This document shows, piece after piece, positions 35,839 through 45,306 of a DNA stretch of 64,000 bases (its first letter is position 1; every line of letters begins with the position of its first letter). This stretch comes from Actinomycetes bacterium (GTDB taxonomy: Bacteria; Actinomycetota; Acidimicrobiia; Acidimicrobiales; Ilumatobacteraceae). The DNA lies in contig JANXUF010000033.1 of NCBI GenBank assembly GCA_025356335.1, positions 86,392-150,391 of the forward strand. Direction: 5' to 3'. A program made the position numbers and the translations under genes. The notes below the pieces were generated by a model. It had not been told where the DNA came from. It worked only from the letters and a program-made list of their open reading frames with translations, and did no database searches.

Positions 35839-37362
35839 TTACCGCGTCGATCGATCGACCGGCAGCGGTCGATCTGCCGACAGCGGGAAATCGGCGCCAT
35901 TCGGCTGATCGACGAGGACCTGATCGACGAGGACCTGATCGACGAGAAGCGGGAGCGTGATGCGGAAGACCGCTCCTCCGCCGTGGTGGTCGCTCACCGA
36001 CGCATTCCCGCCGTGTGCTGCGGCAATGGCGGCAACGATCGCCAGCCCGAGTCCGGCACCGCCGCTCTCCCTGGCGCGCGATGGATCGGCACGGTAGAAG
36101 CGTTCGAAGACCCTGGCGCCATCCTGCGCACTGAGACCGGGACCACGATCGCTGACTTCGAGGATCGCAACCGCTGCATCGCTGGACACCGTTACCACGA
36201 CCGGCGCGGTCGGCGGCGTGTGCGTCCTGACGTTCGTCAAGAGGTTGTCGATCAGTTGCCGGAGTCGATCCTGGTCACCGACGACTTCGACGGAACCGGT
36301 GACTCGCAGGTCGATCCGTCGCTGTGGATCGAGCACCCTGGCGGCATCGGTGGCATCCGCAGCGAGCGCTCCGATATCGACAGGCTGGTGGTCCAACGGG
36401 CGGCCCTCGTCCAGTCGCGTCAGCAGCAGCAGATCGTCGACGAGTCGTCCGAGTCGTCGCGACTCATGCTCGATTCGCTGCATGACATGTGCCGTGTCGT
36501 CTGGCTGACGACCAGCACGGCGACGGTGAAGTTCGGCGTACGCTCGGATCGCTGCGATCGGCGTGCGCAGTTCGTGTGACGCGTCGGCGGCGAATCGACG
36601 CAGCCGGTCCTCCGACTGCCGCAGTCGCTCCTCCGAGGCCTTGCGCTCGGCGAATGATGTCTCCAATCGACCGAGCATCGTGTTGAGTACTCGTGCCAAT
36701 CTGCCGACCTCGGTGTTCGCCTCAGCGCCCGGCAACCGTTCGGTGAGGTTCTCCTCGGCGATCGTCTCGGCCGCTGCCTCGATACGCACGAGCGGACGCA
36801 ATCCGAGCTGGACGAGCCACATGCCTCCCAACGCAGCGATGATCAGGATGATGCCGCCGGCAACGAATTCGACGACGAGGAGCTGATGCAGCGTCTGCTC
36901 GGTTTCCTGCTGAGACGCTGCAAGTACGAAGACGCCGCCCGTCCCCGATGACGCCAACATCACCCGGAACCCTGAGCTCCCGGACTGTGCTGCCGGCACT
37001 CCGAAGCGGGCGATCGGACCGAGATAGCCGGCGCCGGCCAACGGAGGTAACGTCGCCGGCAGAGCTGGCGACGTCGGTGTGGCGAGCCATGCGTACCCCT
37101 GGTTCTCGACGACCACACCGCCGTCTGCGCTGCGCAGCTGCGACCAGATGCCGGGTGCCGATGCCCCGAGTTCCTTGGCGTCGAATGTCGTCGGTGCTGC
37201 CATCAACACACGTTTGGCGTTGGACGCCGCCGCATCGAGCTGCGAATCGGTCCGTTTCATCAGAAACGCGGACAGCGACGAATACGTCACGAACCCGGCA
37301 ATGGTCAGGCCGGCAGCGACGAGCACGAGGCTGAGCACGAGGAGGCGGAGCCGAAGGGACAC
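35839..37362 (-). CDS. Sensor histidine kinase
   Basis: 507 residues: TM1 about 8-28, sensor domain, TM2 about 168-190, HAMP, H263 in ADASHELRTPIAAIRAY, N box LIDNLLTNVRTH, G boxes DRGPGL and GGAGLGLAIV. The C-terminal tail has a repeated LVDQV, encoded by a 15-bp tandem repeat at 35906-35950. It follows its regulator (37366) with a 3-base gap, making a standard two-component operon. Confidence 0.93.
   Translation of the reverse strand: MSLRLRLLVLSLVLVAAGLTIAGFVTYSSLSAFLMKRTDSQLDAAASNAKRVLMAAPTTFDAKELGASAPGIWSQLRSADGGVVVENQGYAWLATPTSPALPATLPPLAGAGYLGPIARFGVPAAQSGSSGFRVMLASSGTGGVFVLAASQQETEQTLHQLLVVEFVAGGIILIIAALGGMWLVQLGLRPLVRIEAAAETIAEENLTERLPGAEANTEVGRLARVLNTMLGRLETSFAERKASEERLRQSEDRLRRFAADASHELRTPIAAIRAYAELHRRRAGRQPDDTAHVMQRIEHESRRLGRLVDDLLLLTRLDEGRPLDHQPVDIGALAADATDAARVLDPQRRIDLRVTGSVEVVGDQDRLRQLIDNLLTNVRTHTPPTAPVVVTVSSDAAVAILEVSDRGPGLSAQDGARVFERFYRADPSRARESGGAGLGLAIVAAIAAAHGGNASVSDHHGGGAVFRITLPLLVDQVLVDQVLVDQPNGADFPLSADRPLPVDRSTR
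35906..35950. repeat. 15-bp tandem repeat at the end of the kinase gene
   Basis: TGATCGACGAGGACC repeats at 35906 and 35921, with a diverged third copy at 35936. It keeps the frame and writes the LVDQ repeats in the kinase tail. Confidence 0.65.
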
Positions 37363-37365
37363 GGC

Positions 37366-38064
37366 TCAGTCGATCACCGGGCGGAAGATGTAGCCGACGA
37401 GCCTGACCGTGTGGATCAGCGGTTCGCCGAGACGATCGAGCTTCTTGCGCAGGTAGCTGACATAGGTTTCGACGACGTTTTCGTCGACCGCGAAGTCGTC
37501 GGCCCACACGGATGCGAGGATCTGGGTCTTCGAGAGCACAAATCGCGGATTCGTCATGAAGTAGCGGAGCAGGCCGAACTCGGTGGCCGTGAGATGCACG
37601 CTCGACCCGTTGCGCCAGACCTCGTGGGCCATCGTGTCCATCAGCACATCGCCGACCCGAAGCACTTCGACGTCGCCGTCGCGCCGGCGTGTCCTGCGCA
37701 GAATCGCATGCGCCCTGGCAACGACCTCGTCGAGGCTGAACGGCTTCGTCATGTAGTCGTCGCCGCCGATTCGCAACCCGACGACCCGATCCTCGACCGT
37801 GTCCCGGGCGGTCAGGAACAGGACGGCGACGTCCCGACCCTCTGCACGAAGCCGTCTGGTCACCTCGATGCCGTCGAGATCAGGCAGCATCACATCGAGC
37901 ACGATCAGATCGGGGTGCCTGGCCATCGCCGTGGCGATCGCCGACCGCCCGGTGATCGCCGTCTCGACCTCGAAACCCTCGTCGCGCAACACTTCCGACA
38001 CTGTCTCGAGTATCGACTGCTCGTCGTCCACCACGAGGATGGTCATCGCTCTTGGCTGCATCAT
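37366..38064 (-). CDS. OmpR/PhoB-family response regulator
   Basis: 232 residues: receiver domain with DDE pocket and D57 (IVLDVMLPDLDG), Thr in FLTARD, Lys in TKPFSLDE, and a winged helix (HLTATEFGLLRYFMTNPRFVLSKTQIL...VRLVGYIFRPV). First gene of the operon with the kinase at 35839. Tandem ATGs at 38064 and 38061 directly follow GGAGGG; an internal ATG at 38046 is also possible. Confidence 0.93.
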   Translation of the reverse strand: MMQPRAMTILVVDDEQSILETVSEVLRDEGFEVETAITGRSAIATAMARHPDLIVLDVMLPDLDGIEVTRRLRAEGRDVAVLFLTARDTVEDRVVGLRIGGDDYMTKPFSLDEVVARAHAILRRTRRRDGDVEVLRVGDVLMDTMAHEVWRNGSSVHLTATEFGLLRYFMTNPRFVLSKTQILASVWADDFAVDENVVETYVSYLRKKLDRLGEPLIHTVRLVGYIFRPVID

Positions 38065-38177
38065 CCCTCCTCGTCTGGACTGTCGCCGCCATCGTTGTGA
38101 CCCAGCTGTGAAGCCGGGTCAAACCATCGCCCCGCCTGTGCACGACCGTACTCCTCCGATCAGGACCGGCGCGTTCG

Positions 38178-39461
38178 TCAGAGTTCGTGTTCTGCCAGCG
38201 AGCGGAATTCGTCCGGGACCGATCCATGCTCGGAGAAGGTGACGGACGCATAGCCGACAGCGGTATGACCGAAGCGTTTGCGGACAGCGTCCATCGATTG
38301 ATCGATTGCCCATCTCGCCGTGCCGAGGCGTGAGCCGGAACGGAGCTGGTCATCGGCCAGGACTGGTAGTTCGAGTTGCAGCACCGGCTGATCGACCAAC
38401 TTGGAGACCGATATCGCCAGCAGCGAGAGCTGCCGCCGGTGACCGGTCACATCTCCGACCACGTTCCCCGGCGCATCCCCGAAGACGTCGCGTAGCGCGC
38501 CGTGGACCAGTTCCTCGGCGACCTCGGTGAGCGTCAATGTCGCCGAGATCGGATCGGGGAAGGTTCGCGACCTGGTCACGGCATGCATGTCGGCGAAGCG
38601 GACCCTCACTGTCACCGTTCTCCCGGCGCGCTGCTTCGCTCGCAGTCTGCTGGCTACCCGGTCGGCGAGGTGCCCGAGCACCGTACGGACGAGCTCGGCA
38701 GTGACATCGCGCCGGCCGAACGCCGACTGTGCCCCCACCGACGCCGCCCGTCCATTCGCCTGCACCCGACGGTGATCCTCGTTGTTCGCCAGCGCGCCGA
38801 CCTTGGCGCCGAGGGCGCGTCCGAGCATCGATCTCAATGCGTCGTCAGACGAGTTCGCCAACTGCCCGATCGTTGTGATGCCGCGTCCAGCGAGGTGGCG
38901 CTGGGTCACCTGGCCGATGCCCCACACCAGGCCGACGGGAAGCGGATCGAGGAATGCCTGCTCGCCGTCGGGATCGACGATCACGATGCCGTCCGGCTTG
39001 GCGACCTGTGAGGCGATCTTGGCGAGATGCTTGGTCCTCGCGGCACCGACAGAGATCGGCAGGCCCAGTTCGAGGCGTACTCGTCGACGTATCTGCTCCC
39101 CGATCTGGCCAACCGTTCCGAACAGCTTCAGGGCGCCGCTGACGTCGAGGAAGGCCTCATCGATCGAGACGCGCTGCACGAGCGGGGTGAAGTCGTCGAG
39201 TATCGCCATCACCTGATCCCCGAGACGCTGGTACATCGAGAAGTGCCCGTTGACGAAAATCAGTCGGGGACAGAGTCGCTTGGCGGCGAAACCCGACATT
39301 CCTCCTCTGACGCCGAACTCTCTGGCTTCGTACGATGCGGCGAGCACGACGCCTCCGCCGACGGCGATCGGCAGCCCGCGCAGTGATGGCTCGAGCATCT
39401 GCTCGACCGATGCGTAGAACGCGTCGAGGTCGGCGTGGAGAATCGTCGCACCAGCGGACAC
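38178..39461 (-). CDS. dinB: DNA polymerase IV (Y family)
   Basis: 427-residue translesion polymerase. Catalytic motifs HADLDAFYASVE and SIDEAFLDV are intact, followed by helix-hairpin-helix WGIGQVTQRHLAGRGITTIGQLA and the little-finger domain. The C terminus lacks an obvious beta-clamp motif at the very end. It stands alone, upstream of the two-component operon on the same strand. Confidence 0.94.
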   Translation of the reverse strand: MSAGATILHADLDAFYASVEQMLEPSLRGLPIAVGGGVVLAASYEAREFGVRGGMSGFAAKRLCPRLIFVNGHFSMYQRLGDQVMAILDDFTPLVQRVSIDEAFLDVSGALKLFGTVGQIGEQIRRRVRLELGLPISVGAARTKHLAKIASQVAKPDGIVIVDPDGEQAFLDPLPVGLVWGIGQVTQRHLAGRGITTIGQLANSSDDALRSMLGRALGAKVGALANNEDHRRVQANGRAASVGAQSAFGRRDVTAELVRTVLGHLADRVASRLRAKQRAGRTVTVRVRFADMHAVTRSRTFPDPISATLTLTEVAEELVHGALRDVFGDAPGNVVGDVTGHRRQLSLLAISVSKLVDQPVLQLELPVLADDQLRSGSRLGTARWAIDQSMDAVRKRFGHTAVGYASVTFSEHGSVPDEFRSLAEHEL

Positions 39462-39642
39462 GATCGACAGACTACTCGAACGTTTGTTCGCAGTCTGCCG
39501 CGCGCCGCGAGGCGAAGAGCGGCGGCCGTCCTCGCCCGTCCCGAGGAGCGTTGTGGATCAGCCAACACCGCACCGGCGGGATGCTCGCTGTCAGACCGTG
39601 AGCATCGACGAACGTGCTGCCAGCGGCGACCGTGGCGGAGCG

Positions 39643-39648
39643 TACAGT
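39643..39648 (+). promoter_or_regulatory. -10 box TACAGT, leaderless-type spacing
   Basis: TACAGT lies six bases before the ATG at 39655, the same box and almost the same spacing as at 26571. Confidence 0.5.
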
Positions 39649-39654
39649 ACTCGG

Positions 39655-40746
39655 ATGTATCGCGCCGTCGTTCTGCTGATCGCTTCGGCGGTCGTGCTCG
39701 GTGCCTGCAGTTCGAACACGGGCGTCGCGACTCCTGGCACGTCGGCAGCCTCCGCTTCCACGGTCGTGCCCTCGTCCTCGGCAGCGGAGCAAACGACGTC
39801 ACTACCGGCCGTGAGCGCACCGACGGCTTCGGCGACAACCTCCGCTTCGGGCGCGCCGGTCCTGACCGGGTTTGGCCAGACGACGAGCACCGGCGCGACG
39901 ACGAGCACCGGCGCGACGACGACCGAGGCCGTACGATCGTCGCCGCCACCAACTGATCCGACGATCGCCCGGCCGTTCGACGTCTTCGTCCCCACGACCT
40001 ACAGCACGTCGACCGCGATGCCACTGGTCATTCTGCTCCACGGCTACGGCGCATCCGGAGCGGCGCAAGAGGCCTATTTCAAGCTGCAGGCGTTGGCGGA
40101 GCAACGTGGATTCCTGTACGTGCATCCCGACGGCACGAAGGACCCAGCCGGCAGCCAGTTCTGGAATGCCACCGATGCTTGCTGCAACCTCTTCGGGGCC
40201 ACAGTCGACGACTCCGCCTATCTCGCCTCGATCATCGATCACGTCCAGGCGAAGTACAGCGTCGACCCGAAGCGCATCTTCCTCATCGGCCACTCGAACG
40301 GCGGATTCATGTCCTACCGCATGGCTTGCGACCACGCCGACATGATCGCCGCCATCGTCAGCCTCGCCGGTGCCACCTTTGCCGATACCTCGGCGTGCAG
40401 ACCATCGGAACCGGTGAGCGTGCTGGAGATCCACGGGGACGCCGATCACACCGTCAACTACGACGGCGCGTCGATCGCCGGCCACACTTATCCAGGAGCA
40501 AAGGCCACCGTCTCTACGTGGGCTTCATTCGACGGCTGTGATCCAACGTTGCGTAGCGTCGGCCCGAAGCTCGATATCGAGGCGAAAATCGCCGGAGCGG
40601 AGACGTCGCAGTCGGCGTTCAACGGTTGCAGGTCGGGGTCCGCCGTCGAATTGTGGACCGTCGCCGGCGGTGGTCATATCCCGCCGCTGTCGGCGACGTT
40701 CCCGTCTGACATCATCGACTTCCTCTTGGCCCATCCGAAAACCTGA
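39655..40746 (+). CDS. Secreted PHB-depolymerase/feruloyl-esterase-like lipoprotein
   Basis: 363 residues: signal peptide with lipobox (VVLGACSS), Thr/Ser-rich linker with a repeated TSTGAT unit, then an alpha/beta hydrolase of the CE1/LpqC type. The nucleophile is S214 in IGHSNGGFMS; HGYGASGAAQE is the oxyanion region; ILEIHGDADHTV holds the acid; GGGHIPP holds the catalytic His. Cysteines suggest disulfides. Substrate (polyester or feruloyl ester) undetermined. Confidence 0.88.
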   Translation: MYRAVVLLIASAVVLGACSSNTGVATPGTSAASASTVVPSSSAAEQTTSLPAVSAPTASATTSASGAPVLTGFGQTTSTGATTSTGATTTEAVRSSPPPTDPTIARPFDVFVPTTYSTSTAMPLVILLHGYGASGAAQEAYFKLQALAEQRGFLYVHPDGTKDPAGSQFWNATDACCNLFGATVDDSAYLASIIDHVQAKYSVDPKRIFLIGHSNGGFMSYRMACDHADMIAAIVSLAGATFADTSACRPSEPVSVLEIHGDADHTVNYDGASIAGHTYPGAKATVSTWASFDGCDPTLRSVGPKLDIEAKIAGAETSQSAFNGCRSGSAVELWTVAGGGHIPPLSATFPSDIIDFLLAHPKT

Positions 40747-40999
40747 CAGCCGCCAGTCGTGAGTGCGGCCGTCGGAGCCCATCGATCGCGATCCGGTGGC
40801 GTGGCCGATATCGGCGAGCAGGCTGGCGCCGCCAGTGCCTCGACGCCGGGGGTCAACCATGCACGTGACCGTCGAGGTGGCGTTGCTGCGCGGGCTCACC
40901 GGTGTCGGTCATCGGCTGAGCGTCTGCCAGTCGACGTCAACAGCTGACTCCGTACGCATATATCGTCAACTCGTGGACAGCGTTTCGATTGTGGTTGCG

Positions 41000-42022
41000 A
41001 TGAACCGGCGAGGAATGGTCCGCTGCGCGCTCGCCGCCGTGCTGTTCGGCGTGTCGACTCCCGCTGTAGCTCGGCTCGGTCGACACCTCGGTTCGTTCAG
41101 TCTCGCTGGCCTGCTGTATCTGGGAGCGGCGATTGCCGTGTTGCCGTTCGCCGGTAGGCATCGGCCAACTCGAGCAGCAGTGAGACGGGGCCTGCCCCGA
41201 TTGGCAGTCGCAGTCGTCGTCGGCGGCGCGTTCGGGCCCGTGCTGTTGGCGATCGGACTGCACCACACGCCGTCGGCGACCGCCTCCCTGTTGTTGAACT
41301 TGGAACTGGTGTTCACGACCGTCCTCGCCTCCGTATGGTTCCATGAATATCTCGGCTGGCGGGTCGTCGCCGGCACGCTGATGGTCGTTGCGGCCGGCGT
41401 CTTGCTCGGATGGTCGAACGGCGCCAGTCTTCGATGGGGCGCAGTATTGATAGCCGGCGCGTGCGTCTGTTGGGCGGTCGACAACACCGTGACCGCTCAT
41501 TTGGACGAACTCGCACCGACACATATCACGCTCGTGAAGGGCCTCGGAGCCGGGTCGGCGAACCTCCTCATCGGGCTGGGCGTGGACGGCTTTCCGCACG
41601 GGTGGCCGATCCTCGGAGCACTGTTCGTCGGCGCCATCGGCTACGGCGCGTCGATCACACTGTGGGTCGCGGGCGCACGCGATCTCGGGGCGGCGCGGGG
41701 GCAGTTGGTCTTCGCCACCGCCCCGTTCCTCGGCGCCGTCGTCGCCTGGACCGTGTTCGGTGAGCCAGTACTGGTCCGCGAGGTCGTGTCGTTGATCATC
41801 GCGATGGCAGGCGTCAGCTTCGTGCTCCGCAGCGGCCACGAACATGCCCACGTGCATCAGCCGGTCGAGCACGACCACGAGCATGCACATGACGACGGCC
41901 ATCACATGCATATCCATGTCGATGCTGTCGCCGGCTTCCACCAGCACCCGCACCGCCACGAATATGCGATGCATGCCCACCCGCATGTGCCCGATCTGCA
42001 ACACCGCCACGACCACCCCTGA
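41000..42022 (+). CDS. EamA-family transporter with His-rich C-terminal tail
   Basis: About ten membrane segments arranged as two EamA repeats (for example LFGVSTPAVARLG and SATASLLLNLELVFTTVLASVWFHEYLGWR). After the last helix a tail of some 60 residues holds more than twenty histidines (HEHAHVHQPVEHDHEHAHDD and beyond), which suggests metal binding. With ArsR and the P1B ATPase next door, metal efflux is the likely job. The start is the ATG at 41000, or a GTG at 40973 preceded by a TATATC box. Confidence 0.87.
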   Translation: MNRRGMVRCALAAVLFGVSTPAVARLGRHLGSFSLAGLLYLGAAIAVLPFAGRHRPTRAAVRRGLPRLAVAVVVGGAFGPVLLAIGLHHTPSATASLLLNLELVFTTVLASVWFHEYLGWRVVAGTLMVVAAGVLLGWSNGASLRWGAVLIAGACVCWAVDNTVTAHLDELAPTHITLVKGLGAGSANLLIGLGVDGFPHGWPILGALFVGAIGYGASITLWVAGARDLGAARGQLVFATAPFLGAVVAWTVFGEPVLVREVVSLIIAMAGVSFVLRSGHEHAHVHQPVEHDHEHAHDDGHHMHIHVDAVAGFHQHPHRHEYAMHAHPHVPDLQHRHDHP

Positions 42023-42233
42023 ACCCCCGTAGGCGATCGAATCGCTCGCATGCTGATTCGGGTCTTCTGGCTCTCACGCTGCGGCCCGTCGAGGGCGGCG
42101 GTGGGCTGACAACCAGGTCGCTGCGATCCTCATGAGCCTGTCAATCGCATCGGGCTCGGAAGCATCGGGCCGGGCTGCGCGTTCGACTCGATAGTCAGAA
42201 CGGACCGGCACGGCTGACTCGATCCGTGGTCTG

Positions 42234-42587
42234 TCAGTCGGCGATGCCGGAAAGACGATGTTCGGCCTCGCCGAGCGCTTCTTCGATCAGGGTGCGCATG
42301 TGGCTGCCGTGCACGGCGTAGAGACGCCGTTTGCCGTCGGCGCGGACGTTGACAAGACCGGCGAGGCGAAGCTTGGCGAGGTGTTGGCTGGCAACGGTCG
42401 GGGTAATGGCGATCAGACCGGCAATCGTCGTGACATCTTGTTCTTGGCGGCTGATGAGCCAAAGGATCTTCAGTCGGGTCGGATCGGAGAGCATTGCGAA
42501 TCGTGACGCCGCCAAGCCCGCCTCGGCATCGGTCGGGAGATCGATGCCATCGCTCTGAGCTTTGGGGAGCGCACCACGATGCGTCAT
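42234..42587 (-). CDS. ArsR/SmtB-family metal-responsive repressor
   Basis: 117 residues, winged helix: FAMLSDPTRLKILWLISRQEQDVTTIAGLIAITPTVASQHLAKLRLAGLVNVRADGKRRLYAV. The C-terminal helix has MRTLIEEALGEAEH with His and Glu residues in an alpha5-type site. It is divergent from the P-type ATPase, and an SmtB-like operator lies between the two starts, so it probably represses the ATPase and itself until metal binds. Confidence 0.92.
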   Translation of the reverse strand: MTHRGALPKAQSDGIDLPTDAEAGLAASRFAMLSDPTRLKILWLISRQEQDVTTIAGLIAITPTVASQHLAKLRLAGLVNVRADGKRRLYAVHGSHMRTLIEEALGEAEHRLSGIAD

Positions 42588-42599
42588 ATGTTCACCTTC

Positions 42600-42615
42600 A
42601 TATCTGTGCAGATGT
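42600..42615. promoter_or_regulatory. SmtB/ArsR-type operator
   Basis: ATATCTGTGCAGATGT is a 7-2-7 imperfect inverted repeat with a perfect ATCTG/CAGAT centre. It lies between the divergent ArsR and P-type ATPase starts and matches the known SmtB/ArsR operator style. Confidence 0.6.
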
Positions 42616-42630
42616 CAGTATGTTGGAGGG

Positions 42631-44694
42631 ATGTGCTGCAGCCACGATCAGCAAACACTACCGAGCATCCCACATTCACATCCTCCGATGGACCATTCGA
42701 TCATCGCCCACGGTGACGCTGCACGGGGGACGAGCCGTGGTCGGGTGGCATTCGCCGTCGCCGAGGTGAGGTGGGCGTCGATCGCCGTCGCGGCGTTCGT
42801 TGTTGCGTTGGCATTGCGCCGAATCGGGGTGCCCCAAGTGGTGAGCGGGGCGATGTTCGTCGGCTGCTATCTCGCGGGTGGTTGGGAACCCGCTGCTGCC
42901 GGAGTGCGGGCATTGCGCGGCAGGGTGTTGGATGTCGACTTGTTGATGGTGGTGGCTGCGATCGGTGCTGCGGCGATCGGGCAAGTCGTTGATGGCGGGC
43001 TGTTGATCGTGATCTTCGCTGTCTCCGCATCGTTGGAGGCGCTCGCCACCAAACGCACCGAGGACAGTGTTCGATCGTTGCTGATGCATGCACCTGAACA
43101 AGCATCGCTCCTCACCGATGGCGCCGAACGCCTCGTTGACACGGCGACGTTGCGACCGGGCGACGTGATCCTCGTGCGTCCCGGTGAACGGATCGGCGCA
43201 GACGGCACCGTGCAGTCGGGAGGGAGTGATGTCGACCAGGCGACGATCACCGGTGAACCGCTGCCGGTGTTCCGCACGACGGGCGACGAGGTGTTCGCCG
43301 GCACGTTGGTGCGCGGCGGCTCACTCGAGATCAGCGTCTCGCGTCCAGCCTCGGAAAGTGTGGTCGCCCGTATCGCCACGTTGGTCGAACGGGCAAGTGA
43401 AACCAAGGCGCGGACCCATCTGTTCATCGAACGAGTCGAGCAGCGGTACAGCATGACGGTCGTCTTCGCCACCGTCGCAGTTTTCCTGGTTCCGCTCGTC
43501 GCCGGGGCGTCCGTGGCAGCAGCGTTGCTTCGGGCGATGACGTTCATGATCGTCGCTTCGCCGTGCGCGGTCGTGCTGTCGACGATGCCTCCACTGCTCT
43601 CGGCGATCGCCAATGCCGGCCGGCACGGCGTGCTCGTCAAATCAGCTGTCGTGATGGAGCAACTGGCGACGATAACCCAGGTCGCTTTCGACAAGACCGG
43701 CACCGTGACGAGCGGCAGACCGCATGTCGTCGAAGTCGTCTCGATCGGACTCGACCATCAACGAGCGCTCAGCCTCACCGCCGCTGCCGAGCATGCCAGC
43801 GAGCACCCGCTCGGCAAGGCAATCGTCGCGGAAGCAAACCGCCATGGCATCCCGGTCCCCCCGGCGCGCGGCTTCAGCGCTCATCCGGGTAGCGGCGTCG
43901 TTGCGATAGTGGATGGACACCGAGTCCAGGCAGGTGGCCCGGCACTGCTCGCGGAGAACCCGGATGCCACCGCAAGCGCCGCGGTCGGTCGGATCGAGCG
44001 TCTCGGCCGCACCGCTGTCGTCGTGGTCGTCGACAGCTGCGTCGGAGCCGTCATCGGACTCGCCGACGAGATCCGACCCGGCGCCGCGAGCACGGTGGCA
44101 GCGATCCACGACCTCACCGGGACGACTCCCGTCCTCATCACTGGCGACAACGAGGACGCGGCGAGACGTATGGCACGATCAGTCGGTATCGACGACGTTT
44201 TCGCCTCGATGCTCCCGCACGACAAACTCACCGCTGTCGAGCAACTCCGAGGGAACGGTGCGCGGGTGCTCTTCGTCGGCGACGGTGTCAACGACGCGCC
44301 GGCGCTCGCCGCTGCCGACGTCGGCGTCGCCATGGGAGGCATCGGCAGCGACCTCGTCCTGCAAACCGCCGACATCGTCATCGTGGGCGACGAACTCGCC
44401 ACCATCCCCGCCGTGATCGAACTCGCCCGACACGCACGACGCGTCGTCTCGCAGAATCTCCTCCTCGCGTCCGCCGCCATCATCACGCTCGCCACCTGGG
44501 ACCTCGCCGGCCACCTCCCTCTCCCTCTCGGCGTGCTCGGGCACGAGGGTGGCACCGTCATCGTCGGCCTCAACGGCCTCCGTCTGCTCCGACGTCGAGC
44601 CTGGACAGGAACGCAACCAGCAGCAGTAGCAACCCCGAAGCAATCGAGATCCGCGTCTGCGCTGCTCAACAGGCGGCGGCGATGCTCGACGTAA
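42631..44694 (+). CDS. P1B-4-type metal-transporting ATPase
   Basis: About 687 residues. The membrane metal motif SPC (S310-P311-C312) and the HEGGT motif in the last helix (H638) place it with P1B-4 pumps (CoaT/CtpD/PfeT-like; cobalt, iron or zinc). DKTGT with D354 is phosphorylated; SEHPLGKA and GDGVNDAPALAAADVG are intact. Six or so membrane helices. The N terminus is short, Cys/His-rich (MCCSHD), without an HMA domain. I use the ATG at 42631; GGAGGG touches it, so the ATG at 42688 could also serve. Confidence 0.9.
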   Translation: MCCSHDQQTLPSIPHSHPPMDHSIIAHGDAARGTSRGRVAFAVAEVRWASIAVAAFVVALALRRIGVPQVVSGAMFVGCYLAGGWEPAAAGVRALRGRVLDVDLLMVVAAIGAAAIGQVVDGGLLIVIFAVSASLEALATKRTEDSVRSLLMHAPEQASLLTDGAERLVDTATLRPGDVILVRPGERIGADGTVQSGGSDVDQATITGEPLPVFRTTGDEVFAGTLVRGGSLEISVSRPASESVVARIATLVERASETKARTHLFIERVEQRYSMTVVFATVAVFLVPLVAGASVAAALLRAMTFMIVASPCAVVLSTMPPLLSAIANAGRHGVLVKSAVVMEQLATITQVAFDKTGTVTSGRPHVVEVVSIGLDHQRALSLTAAAEHASEHPLGKAIVAEANRHGIPVPPARGFSAHPGSGVVAIVDGHRVQAGGPALLAENPDATASAAVGRIERLGRTAVVVVVDSCVGAVIGLADEIRPGAASTVAAIHDLTGTTPVLITGDNEDAARRMARSVGIDDVFASMLPHDKLTAVEQLRGNGARVLFVGDGVNDAPALAAADVGVAMGGIGSDLVLQTADIVIVGDELATIPAVIELARHARRVVSQNLLLASAAIITLATWDLAGHLPLPLGVLGHEGGTVIVGLNGLRLLRRRAWTGTQPAAVATPKQSRSASALLNRRRRCST

Positions 44695-44887
44695 CACACA
44701 CTGCTGCAGCGACGAGAGGACAACAGGGCTCGGCGCCCGGCGTGCTCAACCACCGTTGCACCATCGTGATCTGAGGCCCTTTCGCTGCGTGGTTCCCATC
44801 GGCGTGGCCTCCATCGACGCCGACCCCGATGGCATGCTCACGACGACGATCGTTGTGACGCAATGGATGACCTCCTCCTCCGCTGTC

Positions 44888-44904
44888 TACTACGTGGTGT
44901 CGTA
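44888..44904. promoter_or_regulatory. Possible BlaI operator
   Basis: TACTACGTGGTGTCGTA reads as TAC-n-AC, five bases, GT-n-GTA, the dyad style of BlaI/MecI sites. It lies 46 bases before the BlaI-like start. Confidence 0.45.
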
Positions 44905-44949
44905 ATTCTACCGAAGGGGGTCGGGGTTGGATAGCGTGTCCGGTGACTT

Positions 44950-45306
44950 ATGGCGAAGCGACCTGATGGTGCCTTGGAGCACGACGTTATGACGGTGTTG
45001 TGGGCGGCCGAGGAACCGTTGCTGCCTGCGCAGGTGCAGGCTCGTTTGGGGAACGGTCTGGCGTACACGAGTGTCGCCACGGTCCTCGGGCGGCTCGACA
45101 CCAAAGGTTTGGTGACACGCGTTCCTGCGGGCCGGGCGTTCCGCTACAGCGCGACGGTCGAGGAATCGCATCTGGCGGCACGACGCATCGGCGAGATCCT
45201 CTCGTCGACGAGTGACCGCAATGCTGCGTTGATCGGTTTCGTTGCATCGCTGTCGAAGCGTGAGACGAAGGCGTTGCGGGCGATGCTCGACAACGACGGT
45301 GGCTAG
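44950..45306 (+). CDS. BlaI/MecI/CopY-family repressor
   Basis: 118 residues: winged helix (LEHDVMTVLWAAEEPLLPAQVQARL...AYTSVATVLGRLDTKGLVTRVPAGRAFRYSATV) and a C-terminal dimerisation/cleavage region. Its stop abuts the M56 start. Such pairs sense beta-lactams or cell-wall stress in firmicutes, and respiration or antibiotics in mycobacteria. No beta-lactamase is nearby. Confidence 0.92.
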   Translation: MAKRPDGALEHDVMTVLWAAEEPLLPAQVQARLGNGLAYTSVATVLGRLDTKGLVTRVPAGRAFRYSATVEESHLAARRIGEILSSTSDRNAALIGFVASLSKRETKALRAMLDNDGG

